Shown piece by piece: positions 1 to 5,764 of a stretch of 5,764 bases of DNA (the stretch's first letter is position 1; every line of letters starts with the position of its first letter). The notes beneath the pieces are model-generated. The model did not search any database, was not told where the DNA came from, and saw only the letters and a program-made list of their open reading frames with translations. The stretch spans positions 1 to 5,764 of the forward strand of contig CAJUBR010000120.1 of assembly GCA_910584695.1 (NCBI GenBank), in the 5' to 3' direction. The stretch is from an uncultured Lachnospiraceae bacterium (GTDB lineage Bacteria > Bacillota > Clostridia > Lachnospirales > Lachnospiraceae). The translations under genes and the position numbers were made by a program.

Positions 1-484
1 TCCCTTCCATAACTGTATGGGCATGGTTCTCAAAGTTAAGGCTTCCATATTCTTCTCTACATCTTTCACAGACCGCCTTTGAAATACAGGTTGCTGTTCC
101 TCCTGTGTGTCCTCCGAGTGCCGTCAGGGTTTTTCCAGTTGCAATTTTCATCCGGCAATTGATGCAGATCGTATCCCCACTATAGCCATCCTCGGTACAG
201 GTTGGGTCTTTCGCATTTACAATCTGATGCTTTGAAACATCTTCATGCTTGCAGTCAATTCCGGTAACCTTCACCGTCACCGTAGTCGTATTATAATTAT
301 CCTTGTCTGCTCCGTTATAGACAACTGTTACTTCTATCGTCTCCCGATTTCCGATCTCTCTATCCCGGTCGGAAACAGACAGCTCCCAGCCGGAATTCAA
401 ATTTACCCCATTCAGCGGTCCGGCTGCTACCGCCATCTCTGTTTCCGGTGCACCGGCAGGTATCTCTGCCTTTTCTATGGTAAA
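1..484 (-). repeat. Shared C-terminal tail, copy A (in the pullulanase)
   Basis: Residues 1285-1445 of the pullulanase: FTIEKAEIPAGAPE, a beta module ending VTVKVTGIDCKH, then Cys units ATG/GHTGG/AVCERC and FENHAH. It aligns almost without gaps to 5285-5761 of the neighbour gene; a hand alignment gives a little under half the residues identical. Cys spacing is C1380-x10-C1391-x2-C1394 and C1417-x5-C1423-x2-C1426. The copy is cut by the window edge, so further units may follow. Confidence 0.85.
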
Positions 485-3400
485 ATCTTTTTGCACAGCT
501 CCGGTATAATTGGCAATTCCGGTCACATTCACCGTAGCCGTTCCTGCATTCTTATTGTTACCGTATGTGATTCCATAATCCTTATCCTTCACCAGCGTCT
601 TTTCTCCATCTGCTACCCTGACAGTTGGAATAATCTCATTTCCGATATAGGTATAGGTTCCGGTTATAGTTACGTTGCTGTTTGTCAATGCCTTTGGCTG
701 AATCGTAAAGGTCAGGCTTTCCGTAAACTTACCGGCATAACTGCCGATTCCCGTAACCAGAGCAGTTGGTGCTGTCTGGGAATTCTTATCACCGGCATTG
801 ACATTGTTCCGATAACCTACCTGATAATCGATTCCCTGTGTTAAACTCCTAGTGCCATCTTTTACACTAATATCCGGTTTTTTCTGATTACCGTTATAAA
901 CATACTCTGCCGATTCATCAGCAAAGACAATTTTAATATCGATTCCCGGAGCCGGTTCATTCTCCTCCACTACACGAATGGATTTTTTTAACCCCCTTAC
1001 GGACTGGTTAATCTTTACCTGCGTTGCCGATGTATCTTTCCAAACAGACTTTGCGTTCTCCAGACTGCTTTGAAGTACTGGCAACCCTGCACTATTAGGG
1101 TTATCTCTTATGACCTGTTCTGCCCTGGTAATCTGTGATCCCAATACGTTTTTATCAATCTCTACCCTTCCGCTTCCCACTTCATGTTCCTGCTTATTAA
1201 ATGTACAGGTACTTCCTGTAAAAGAAGTTACTGTAATATCTACACTACCGGTAATATTAGTAATATCATCTGTCTGTGTACCTGTACCCTGAACTCCGTC
1301 ATTGACGATCAAAGAATATCCTGTTGTTCCCTCCGGCAGTTCATACACGTACCAGCCTTCTGCATCCTTTGTGGTCAGGTTTGTTCCCGGCCACTCACCA
1401 GCAAATTTTGTTGGATTCTCTCCCTCACCTTTCCATACATAAACTGCGGGACTTCTCCAACCGTCTGCCTTGACACGAATCACAGGATTCGCTTTTAAGG
1501 AAGCACATGCCCTTATTGCTGCCTCTAAATCCTCTTTCGCACTGTCATATTCCTTGGCCACATGCACTGAGTTTATAAAATTCGTTGTTTCTGAAATCAC
1601 AGTCTCTAGATCATCGACTGCTTCGGCATCATAATTTTCCAAATCCTGTTTTGCATCTGCAAGCCTTGTTCCTGCCGTATTCAGTGTACTTACCAGCCCT
1701 TCTCTCGCCAAAGCTTCTTTCTTTATCCCTTCGTGTGTTTTATTTAAACCATTCCACGCTGTCTGTATCTGACTTTCATCCGTCTCATTTCTTTCTACCA
1801 CTGCCTTCGCAGTCCCAAACGCATTTTCAAACGGCTTCCACACTGTTTCAGTAAAATCTTTCTTCTGATAATTCTTTTGCTCAATCTCTTTTATCAGAAC
1901 CTTTAGTGCTGATGTTTTTTCTACAACCGTAATATTCACAATCTTTGTAGTGATATCTTTTTTGTCAGTTGCAGTCAGCTCCAGTGTATACTCTCCTGCC
2001 ACCGGGGTTTCCCACAAAAAGACACCTGTCGATGTGTTAAAGGAAGCTGCCTCTGGCACTCCTTTTGCAGTCAGTGTCACCGCATCTCCATCCGGATCAG
2101 AAACTCCGACTGTAAAGGAAAGACTTTCTCCTGCTGGAATATTAAAAGAGGAATCACATGTAATCACCGGCGGCCTATTTTCCGAAATCTGGTTCTGATC
2201 AAATGTACCTTTGGGTACTGCCACCATAACGGATTTACCCGGAACTGTCACATTAGAACCAGATTCTCTTAGTTGCTTCAGACCTGCTGTCGTCCCGTCT
2301 GCTATAATAACCCAGTTATTGGAGCCGGTAAGATTTACCGTTGTATCTGTTGCTGCATTATTAATCAGTACCGCTATCCGGTCCCACTCACCAGACACAT
2401 TATTTGTTTCGTAAAATCCGATCAGTCCTTTTTCATCTTTGCTAATCCATGTCAAATTATTATTTGTCGGATTCCAGTTATCACTACTTCTTTCTGTAAT
2501 AGATCGGAAACCTGAGAATGCCTTACGGATACTGATCATTCCCTTATAATATTTTTGAATATCCGAATATGTACTTACCCTGTTCCAGTCAATTTTATTG
2601 ACTGAATCTGATGAAGCATAGCTGTTATCATCTCCATTTTTTGTTCTTGCAAACTCTTCTCCTGCCTGCATGAACACTCCGCCTTTAGAAACGAGAACTA
2701 CACTTCCTGCCATTTTATTCATTCTCTTCATTTTGTCATCTGTAGATGAAAAATTCCTTCCAAATCCCTCCGCCAGCTTATCCCAGAGTGTCAGGTTATC
2801 ATGTGCAGACACATAGCTTAAGCAGCAGTTAGAAGATTTTGACCAGAACGGTCTCCACATTCCCCATTGTCCAGGCGTTTTACCTACCGAACCCATAATT
2901 CCGCCAAATACATTGTTTGGCCACTTCTCCCCCGGTTCAAGATAACCACCGCTAAAATAATTTGTCTGCACCAGTCCTATTGTTCCATCAAACTTATGCT
3001 CGCCCTTCAGTGCATCCCTTATCTGGTCATTAAAATATCCGATTCCCTTATCTAAGTTTGCTTCATTTGCCTTATGTGCACTGTTTGAATCATAATTGCC
3101 GTCACCTGTCCAGCCCTCTCCATAGAGAACAATCGTATCTTTACCAAATTTATTGTCTAACGTACTGCGGATCTGATTCATCGTATTCACATCATGTATA
3201 CCCATCAGGTCAAATCTGAAACCATCCAGATTATATTCTTCTGCCCAATAGGAAACCGAATCAATCATAAACTTACGAAACATTGCACTTTCACTTCTGG
3301 TAGCATTGCCGCACCCTGATTGATTATTATAGCTCAGATCAGAATTTATCTTATAATAATAGTCCGGCATGATCTTATTAAAATTAGAATCCGCCGTATC

Positions 3401-4336
3401 ATAGGTATGGTTATAAACCACATCCATGATAACCTTAATGCCCGCGTCATGCAATGCCTGAATCATTTCTTTCATTTCCCGTATGCGGACATTTCCGTCG
3501 TATGGATTACTGGAATAGGAACCTTCCGGTACATTATAGTTCTTTGGATCATAACCCCAGTTATAATTACTTCCGAGACTACTGCTCACATTTGTCTCAT
3601 CCACCGATGCATAATCATACATCGGAAGAATCTGCACATGTGTAACGCCCAGTTCTTTTAAATAATTGACACAGGAGGCAACCCTGCCTTCTCCATTCAC
3701 TGTTGTACTTTCCGTAAATGCTTTGTATTTTCCACGGTTTTCCTGTGACACACCAGAGCTTACATCAATGGAAAAGTCCCTTACATGAACCTCCCATACA
3801 ATGATATCACTCAGCAAAGTCTTTTCTCTTTGATAATTCTTATCCCAATGTTCCGGGTCGGTACGATCCAGATCTACCACCATTGCCCGGTCACCGTTTA
3901 CTCCTGTGGCTTTGGCATAAATATCTACCGCCTCTTTTGTAGTACCATCCACCGTTACCTTATACGTATAATAGGTATTCACGATATCGCCTGTGACTGT
4001 AACACTCCATACCCCTTTATTCCCCTTTGTCATCGGCACTTCTTCTATAACATTATTCCCATTTCCTTCCCTGTATCTACATAACACGACAGAGGTTGCC
4101 AACGGTGACCATACCTTAAAGGTTGTCTTTTCCGGTGTATAAATACATCCCAGATCATCGCCATCATAAGCATTTTGGGAATCATAATTACTGTCAAATG
4201 TACGTTTTGCATATACAGTTCCCTCTCCTTTTTCCCCATGTACCTCTAACGCAGGAATCACAGAAAAAGAACTAATGAGTAACACAGCCGCCAGAAAAAT
4301 ACGGAATCGTTTTCTTTTCAGCATATATTTTTTCAT
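1..4336 (-). CDS. pulA: Secreted multidomain type I pullulanase (GH13), 3' end beyond left edge
   Basis: Hydrolyses alpha-1,6 branch links of pullulan, starch or glycogen outside the cell. The frame is open from ATG at 4336 to the left edge: 1445 codons, no stop. Seen: signal peptide (1 to about 35); N-terminal beta domain with FKVWSP at 73-78; pullulanase motif YNWGYDP at 258-264; GH13 region I DVVYNH at 305-310; region II DGFRFD with nucleophile D376; region III GEGW with acid/base E407; region IV AHDN with D513. The catalytic part ends near 710. It is followed by a cadherin-like domain (725-806), FIVAR-like helices (810-950), a CBM26-type module (952-1038), another helical repeat (1060-1125), two Ig-like repeats (1134-1289), a beta module (1290-1361) and Cys-x-x-Cys units (C1391/C1394, C1423/C1426). 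The start is set by an ideal ribosome binding site and the signal peptide; Met5 is a less likely alternative. Much longer than a plain type I pullulanase (about 600-900 residues). The pullulanase call is firm from the motifs; substrate preference is inferred. Confidence 0.95.
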   Translation of the reverse strand, partial: MKKYMLKRKRFRIFLAAVLLISSFSVIPALEVHGEKGEGTVYAKRTFDSNYDSQNAYDGDDLGCIYTPEKTTFKVWSPLATSVVLCRYREGNGNNVIEEVPMTKGNKGVWSVTVTGDIVNTYYTYKVTVDGTTKEAVDIYAKATGVNGDRAMVVDLDRTDPEHWDKNYQREKTLLSDIIVWEVHVRDFSIDVSSGVSQENRGKYKAFTESTTVNGEGRVASCVNYLKELGVTHVQILPMYDYASVDETNVSSSLGSNYNWGYDPKNYNVPEGSYSSNPYDGNVRIREMKEMIQALHDAGIKVIMDVVYNHTYDTADSNFNKIMPDYYYKINSDLSYNNQSGCGNATRSESAMFRKFMIDSVSYWAEEYNLDGFRFDLMGIHDVNTMNQIRSTLDNKFGKDTIVLYGEGWTGDGNYDSNSAHKANEANLDKGIGYFNDQIRDALKGEHKFDGTIGLVQTNYFSGGYLEPGEKWPNNVFGGIMGSVGKTPGQWGMWRPFWSKSSNCCLSYVSAHDNLTLWDKLAEGFGRNFSSTDDKMKRMNKMAGSVVLVSKGGVFMQAGEEFARTKNGDDNSYASSDSVNKIDWNRVSTYSDIQKYYKGMISIRKAFSGFRSITERSSDNWNPTNNNLTWISKDEKGLIGFYETNNVSGEWDRIAVLINNAATDTTVNLTGSNNWVIIADGTTAGLKQLRESGSNVTVPGKSVMVAVPKGTFDQNQISENRPPVITCDSSFNIPAGESLSFTVGVSDPDGDAVTLTAKGVPEAASFNTSTGVFLWETPVAGEYTLELTATDKKDITTKIVNITVVEKTSALKVLIKEIEQKNYQKKDFTETVWKPFENAFGTAKAVVERNETDESQIQTAWNGLNKTHEGIKKEALAREGLVSTLNTAGTRLADAKQDLENYDAEAVDDLETVISETTNFINSVHVAKEYDSAKEDLEAAIRACASLKANPVIRVKADGWRSPAVYVWKGEGENPTKFAGEWPGTNLTTKDAEGWYVYELPEGTTGYSLIVNDGVQGTGTQTDDITNITGSVDITVTSFTGSTCTFNKQEHEVGSGRVEIDKNVLGSQITRAEQVIRDNPNSAGLPVLQSSLENAKSVWKDTSATQVKINQSVRGLKKSIRVVEENEPAPGIDIKIVFADESAEYVYNGNQKKPDISVKDGTRSLTQGIDYQVGYRNNVNAGDKNSQTAPTALVTGIGSYAGKFTESLTFTIQPKALTNSNVTITGTYTYIGNEIIPTVRVADGEKTLVKDKDYGITYGNNKNAGTATVNVTGIANYTGAVQKDFTIEKAEIPAGAPETEMAVAAGPLNGVNLNSGWELSVSDRDREIGNRETIEVTVVYNGADKDNYNTTTVTVKVTGIDCKHEDVSKHQIVNAKDPTCTEDGYSGDTICINCRMKIATGKTLTALGGHTGGTATCISKAVCERCREEYGSLNFENHAHTVMEG
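470..937 (-). repeat. Two Ig-like (Lachnospiraceae-type) repeats in the pullulanase
   Basis: Residues about 1134-1213 and 1216-1289 are two copies of one beta module. Matching points are AEYVYNGNQKKPDISVKDG with TYTYIGNEIIPTVRVADG, then GIDYQVGYRNNVNAG with DKDYGITYGNNKNAG, then VTGIGSYAG with VTGIANYTG, and the ends LTFTIQPK and KDFTIEK. This 'YNG...P...V.DG...L..G.DY...Y.NN.NAG' repeat is common in secreted proteins of gut Clostridia and most likely acts as a stalk. The first copy carries a short insertion (around NSQTAPTA). Confidence 0.75.
962..1159 (-). other. Third helical (FIVAR-like) repeat after the CBM
   Basis: Residues about 1060-1125 (from IDKNVLGSQITRAEQVIRD to QSVRGLKKSIRVVEE) have the spacing of one FIVAR-like unit: an initial helix, a middle LENAKSVW helix and a final VRGLKKSI helix. 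With the pair before the CBM, it brackets the starch-binding module by helical spacers. Divergent, so the family name is tentative. Confidence 0.5.
1223..1483 (-). other. CBM26-type starch-binding module in the pullulanase
   Basis: Residues about 952-1038 begin VIRVKADGW and include PAVYVWKGEGENP, GEWPGTNLT, EGWYVYELPEG and a stretch around LIVNDGVQGTGTQTDDI. The order aromatic-rich strand, WPG, GWY, then N-x-G with QT-x-D is that of CBM26 starch-binding modules of amylases. W960, Y967, W969 and W984 or its neighbours are candidates for stacking on alpha-glucan. It should tether the enzyme to starch granules or long glucans. Confidence 0.8.
1487..1909 (-). other. Two FIVAR-like helical repeats
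   Basis: Residues about 810-950 are rich in Lys, Glu, Ala and Leu and predicted helical. The first unit starts LKVLIKEIEQKNY, continues with FENAFGTAKAVVE and ends near AWNGLNKTHEGIKKE, which is the FIVAR layout. The second (LVSTLNTAGTRLADAKQDLE through AKEDLEAAIRAC) is more divergent. FIVAR-type bundles serve as spacers or binding modules in Gram-positive surface proteins and glycosidases. Function here is inferred. Confidence 0.6.
1919..2164 (-). other. Cadherin/Ig-like domain after the catalytic part
   Basis: Residues about 725-806 follow a linker with ENRPPV and contain VSDPDGDAVTLTA, GVFLWETP and YTLELTATD, the pattern of dystroglycan-type cadherin-like or He-PIG beta-sandwich domains in bacterial surface proteins. 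It probably acts as a spacer between the enzyme and the helical and carbohydrate-binding parts. The assignment is by motif recognition only. Confidence 0.65.
2537..3823 (-). other. GH13 catalytic barrel of the pullulanase
   Basis: Covers roughly residues 172-600, beginning near IVWEVHVRDFS, the usual entry into the barrel in pullulanases. All four conserved GH13 regions are present with D376 (nucleophile), E407 (acid/base) and D513 (transition-state stabiliser). YNWGYDP at 258-264 is the signature that separates type I pullulanases from other GH13 enzymes. No frameshift or missing catalytic residue was seen, so the enzyme should be active. Domain edges are approximate. Confidence 0.9.
4232..4336 (-). 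other. Signal peptide of the pullulanase
   Basis: The first 35 residues have a basic n-region (KRKR at 7-10), a hydrophobic core from about 11 to 30 (FRIFLAAVLL then ISSFSVIPAL) and a polar stretch after it (EVHGEKGEG). This fits a Sec signal peptide. Cleavage is probably between residues 29 and 35; the exact site is not certain. No lipobox cysteine follows the core, so lipoprotein anchoring is not indicated. Confidence 0.85.
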
Positions 4337-4340
4337 TTTA

Positions 4341-4349
4341 CCCTCCTTT
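4341..4349 (-). promoter_or_regulatory. Ribosome binding site of the pullulanase gene
   Basis: Minus-strand AAAGGAGGG lies four bases before the ATG at 4336. It is a near-perfect Shine-Dalgarno sequence and fixes the start codon, implying strong translation. Confidence 0.9.
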
Positions 4350-4372
4350 ATATATTCCTATTATTTGAACAA

Positions 4373-4404
4373 ATGCTGTCCATCCAAAAACGGATGGACA
4401 GCAT
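4373..4404 (-). terminator. Perfect 13-bp hairpin between the two genes
   Basis: Arms at 4373-4385 and 4392-4404 are exact inverted repeats (ATGCTGTCCATCC and its complement) around a six-base loop. On the minus strand it begins 49 bases after the upstream stop, is preceded by an A-rich stretch and followed by ATTTGTTC, a broken U-tract. Most likely a Rho-independent terminator of the LRR gene, perhaps leaky because the U-tract is imperfect. It could instead be an mRNA-stabilising or attenuating hairpin ahead of the pullulanase gene, whose ATG is 36 bases downstream. Confidence 0.7.
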
Positions 4405-4447
4405 CACATTCTTTTATTCTCTTTGTTTTACAAGTTAGCTGCCCCAA

Positions 4448-4456
4448 CTATTACTA
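4448..4456 (-). other. Three consecutive in-frame stop codons
   Basis: On the minus strand the LRR gene ends TAG-TAA-TAG without gaps. The first TAG (4454-4456) terminates the protein; the next two guard against readthrough. Confidence 0.9.
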
Positions 4457-5764
4457 TTTTTTAATCTTTACTTTGGAACCAACTCCTTTTGCTTTTAATA
4501 ACTTCTTGTAGTTATTTAACTTTTTCTTTGGCACCTGAATCGTTGCTCTTGGTGCAATTTTCTTAAATGCCTGACTACCTAGCTTTTTGCTTGTGAGTTT
4601 GGTAGTTTTAATCGTAATCTTTTTCAACTTTGTACAGCCATAGAATGCCTTTTTTCCAATTTTACTTACCTTAGAAGGGATTGTAATACTTGTAAGCCTG
4701 CTACACTTATAAAATGCCTGACTGCCGATTGTGGTTGTTTGATCGGAAATGGTTACCGTTTTCAACTTGCTGCAGCCGGAAAATGCACCATCGCCAATTG
4801 TTTTTATATTACTTCCCATTTTTACAGTCTGTATTGTCTCGTTGTTTTTAAATGCACTGTCAGCAACAGACGTTACCTGATAGGTAGTACCTTTTAATAC
4901 AATCTGCTCCGGTATGGTTACCGTCTTGGCAGATCCTGGTGATAATACAAATGCTGCCTGCTTCACACTAGAGGTTGCATTCGTAACTTTATATATTGCT
5001 TTTGAAACAGGGTCAATTGTAGAATCTCCCACCTTCAGGCTTTCAACAGGTGTTGGGGTATTTCCTCCGGTCTTTGGAATTGTTTCTGTCTTTTTCGTCC
5101 CACACACCATACAAGTATAGGTTCTGATACCATTTTCTGTTGCGGTTGCTGCCTTTGTCACTTTTCCTGCATCCCAGACATGATTTGTTTTTGCAACAGA
5201 TTTCCCTTTAGCAATCATAGTATTACAATCCTCACATATGGTATCGCCTGTATAACCTTCCCGCTGGCAGTTAGCCTCTACTTTATTTTTTAAACCTATA
5301 TGGACATGATTCTCAAAATCATGGCCTCCGTATTCCTTTCCGCATCTTATACAAACCGCCTGTGAACTACAAGTTGCAGCTCCTCCCGTGTGTCCAAGTG
5401 CCTTAATCGCTGTTTCAGTCCCATCTATCTCTATATTGCATGCCTTACAAATCTCAACACTTCTACCGGCTTGTGTACAAGTTGCCTCTTTCGTGACTTT
5501 TGTCTCTCTTCCCGTGCCTACATGTTCGCAGGTAATACCAGTCACTCTTACCGTTACAGTAGTTGTTTTGTAATTATTCTGATCTGAGCCGCTATAAACA
5601 GCACTGACTGTAACCGTTTCCCCTGCTGTTAACTGGATATTCTTACTTGCATCTGACCATTCCCATCCTGCATTTAAAGTCACATTTGCCAACGGTCCGA
5701 CAGCTCCCAGCATACTGCTTTCCGGTGCTCCTTTCGGTATTTCTGCCTGCTCTATCGTAAAGGT
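4454..5764 (-). CDS. BspA-like leucine-rich repeat surface protein, C-terminal part (5' end beyond right edge)
   Basis: The frame is open to the right edge and ends at TAG (4454-4456); 436 residues are visible. ATG at 5713 lies inside a conserved module (the neighbour aligns upstream of it), so it is not the real start. Domains in visible numbering: beta module (about 5-77); Cys-x-x-Cys units at C106/C109, C138/C141, C177/C180 and C218/C221; a Thr/Pro linker (GGNTPTP) near 233; a beta lead-in (about 243-295); LRR_5/BspA repeats with GAFSGC, QAFYKC and KAFYGC (about 296-400); and a Lys-rich cap APRATIQVPKKKL to the end. BspA-type repeats usually mediate binding to proteins, cells or matrix outside the cell. 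No LPxTG motif or terminal membrane segment is present. The N-terminal function is unknown; an enzyme acting with the adjacent pullulanase is possible but not shown. Confidence 0.85.
   Translation of the reverse strand, partial: TFTIEQAEIPKGAPESSMLGAVGPLANVTLNAGWEWSDASKNIQLTAGETVTVSAVYSGSDQNNYKTTTVTVRVTGITCEHVGTGRETKVTKEATCTQAGRSVEICKACNIEIDGTETAIKALGHTGGAATCSSQAVCIRCGKEYGGHDFENHVHIGLKNKVEANCQREGYTGDTICEDCNTMIAKGKSVAKTNHVWDAGKVTKAATATENGIRTYTCMVCGTKKTETIPKTGGNTPTPVESLKVGDSTIDPVSKAIYKVTNATSSVKQAAFVLSPGSAKTVTIPEQIVLKGTTYQVTSVADSAFKNNETIQTVKMGSNIKTIGDGAFSGCSKLKTVTISDQTTTIGSQAFYKCSRLTSITIPSKVSKIGKKAFYGCTKLKKITIKTTKLTSKKLGSQAFKKIAPRATIQVPKKKLNNYKKLLKAKGVGSKVKIKK
4457..4879 (-). repeat. BspA/LRR_5 leucine-rich repeats with Lys-rich cap
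   Basis: About four repeats of some 23 residues in the pattern SxAFxxCxxLxxVxIxxxxxxIG: SVADSAFKNNETIQTVKMG, GDGAFSGCSKLKTVTIS, GSQAFYKCSRLTSITIP and GKKAFYGCTKLKKITIK, plus a degenerate one around GSQAFKKIAP. The last 30 residues (ATIQVPKKKLNNYKKLL and onward) are strongly basic and look like the capping element of this domain class. Confidence 0.9.
5285..5761 (-). repeat. Shared C-terminal tail, copy B (in the LRR protein)
   Basis: Residues 2-160 of the visible part: FTIEQAEIPKGAPE, beta module ending VTVRVTGITCEH, then Cys-x-x-Cys units at C106/C109 and C138/C141 and FENHVH. Copy A in the pullulanase has the same order of blocks. The similarity is also visible in the DNA around the GHTGG and AVC-x-RC segments, so the two tails share ancestry. 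Confidence 0.85.

Noticed and set aside
245..844. A 199-codon plus-strand reading frame opposite the pullulanase tail
   Set aside because: It lies wholly antisense to a convincing coding frame, has no recognisable domain, has low-complexity Ile/Tyr/Cys-rich content and no ribosome binding site of note.
3320..3661. Plus-strand frames antisense to the catalytic barrel
   Set aside because: They mirror the conserved GH13 codons on the other strand and show no independent coding signal.
4045..4239. A 64-codon minus-strand frame starting MGKKEREL
   Set aside because: It overlaps the pullulanase N-terminus in another frame. The main frame carries the signal peptide and FKVWSP motif, so this is a shadow.
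4360..4387. Promoter candidate TTGGAT / AATAAT ahead of the pullulanase
   Set aside because: Only three of six -35 bases match and the element overlaps the hairpin. It is mentioned as a possibility but not listed as a feature.
4373..4404. The inverted repeat as a transposon end or attachment site
   Set aside because: There is no second copy, no transposase and no target duplication; its position between two genes fits a terminator better.
4454..5713. Treating ATG at 5713 as the start of the LRR protein
   Set aside because: The frame stays open to 5764, and the residues before it (FTIEQAEIP) match the neighbour's module, so the true start is off the window.

Overview
The window holds parts of two co-directional genes, both on the minus strand, separated by 117 bases. 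Nearly all of it is coding. Both products look secreted and modular. Moderate AT-richness, strong AGGAGG-type ribosome binding, BspA-type leucine-rich repeats, CBM26/FIVAR modules and repeated Cys-x-x-Cys surface modules together suggest a Gram-positive gut Clostridia, most likely Lachnospiraceae. This assignment is inferred from protein style and not proven.

Right part (5764 down to 4454): the C-terminal 436 residues of a surface protein whose start lies beyond the right edge. In order it has a beta-type module, four Cys-x-x-Cys units, a short Thr/Pro linker and a BspA-like leucine-rich repeat domain with a Lys-rich end. It closes with three consecutive in-frame stops. The gap after it holds a perfect 13-bp hairpin (likely terminator or attenuator) and then a strong ribosome binding site.

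Left part (4336 down to 1): a very large secreted type I pullulanase, 1445 codons in the window and still open at the left edge. It has a signal peptide, an N-terminal beta domain, a GH13 barrel with all catalytic residues, a cadherin-like domain, FIVAR-like helical repeats flanking a CBM26-type starch-binding module, two Ig-like repeats, and then the same beta/Cys-x-x-Cys tail seen in the neighbour.

The two proteins share a homologous tail of about 160 residues in the same order, so this looks like a pair of extracellular proteins built on a common C-terminal chassis. The pullulanase debranches alpha-1,6 links in starch, glycogen or pullulan outside the cell. The neighbour may work with it on the surface, but its N-terminal functional part is not visible. 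No RNA genes, mobile elements or CRISPR arrays were seen, and plus-strand reading frames appear to be shadows of these two genes.
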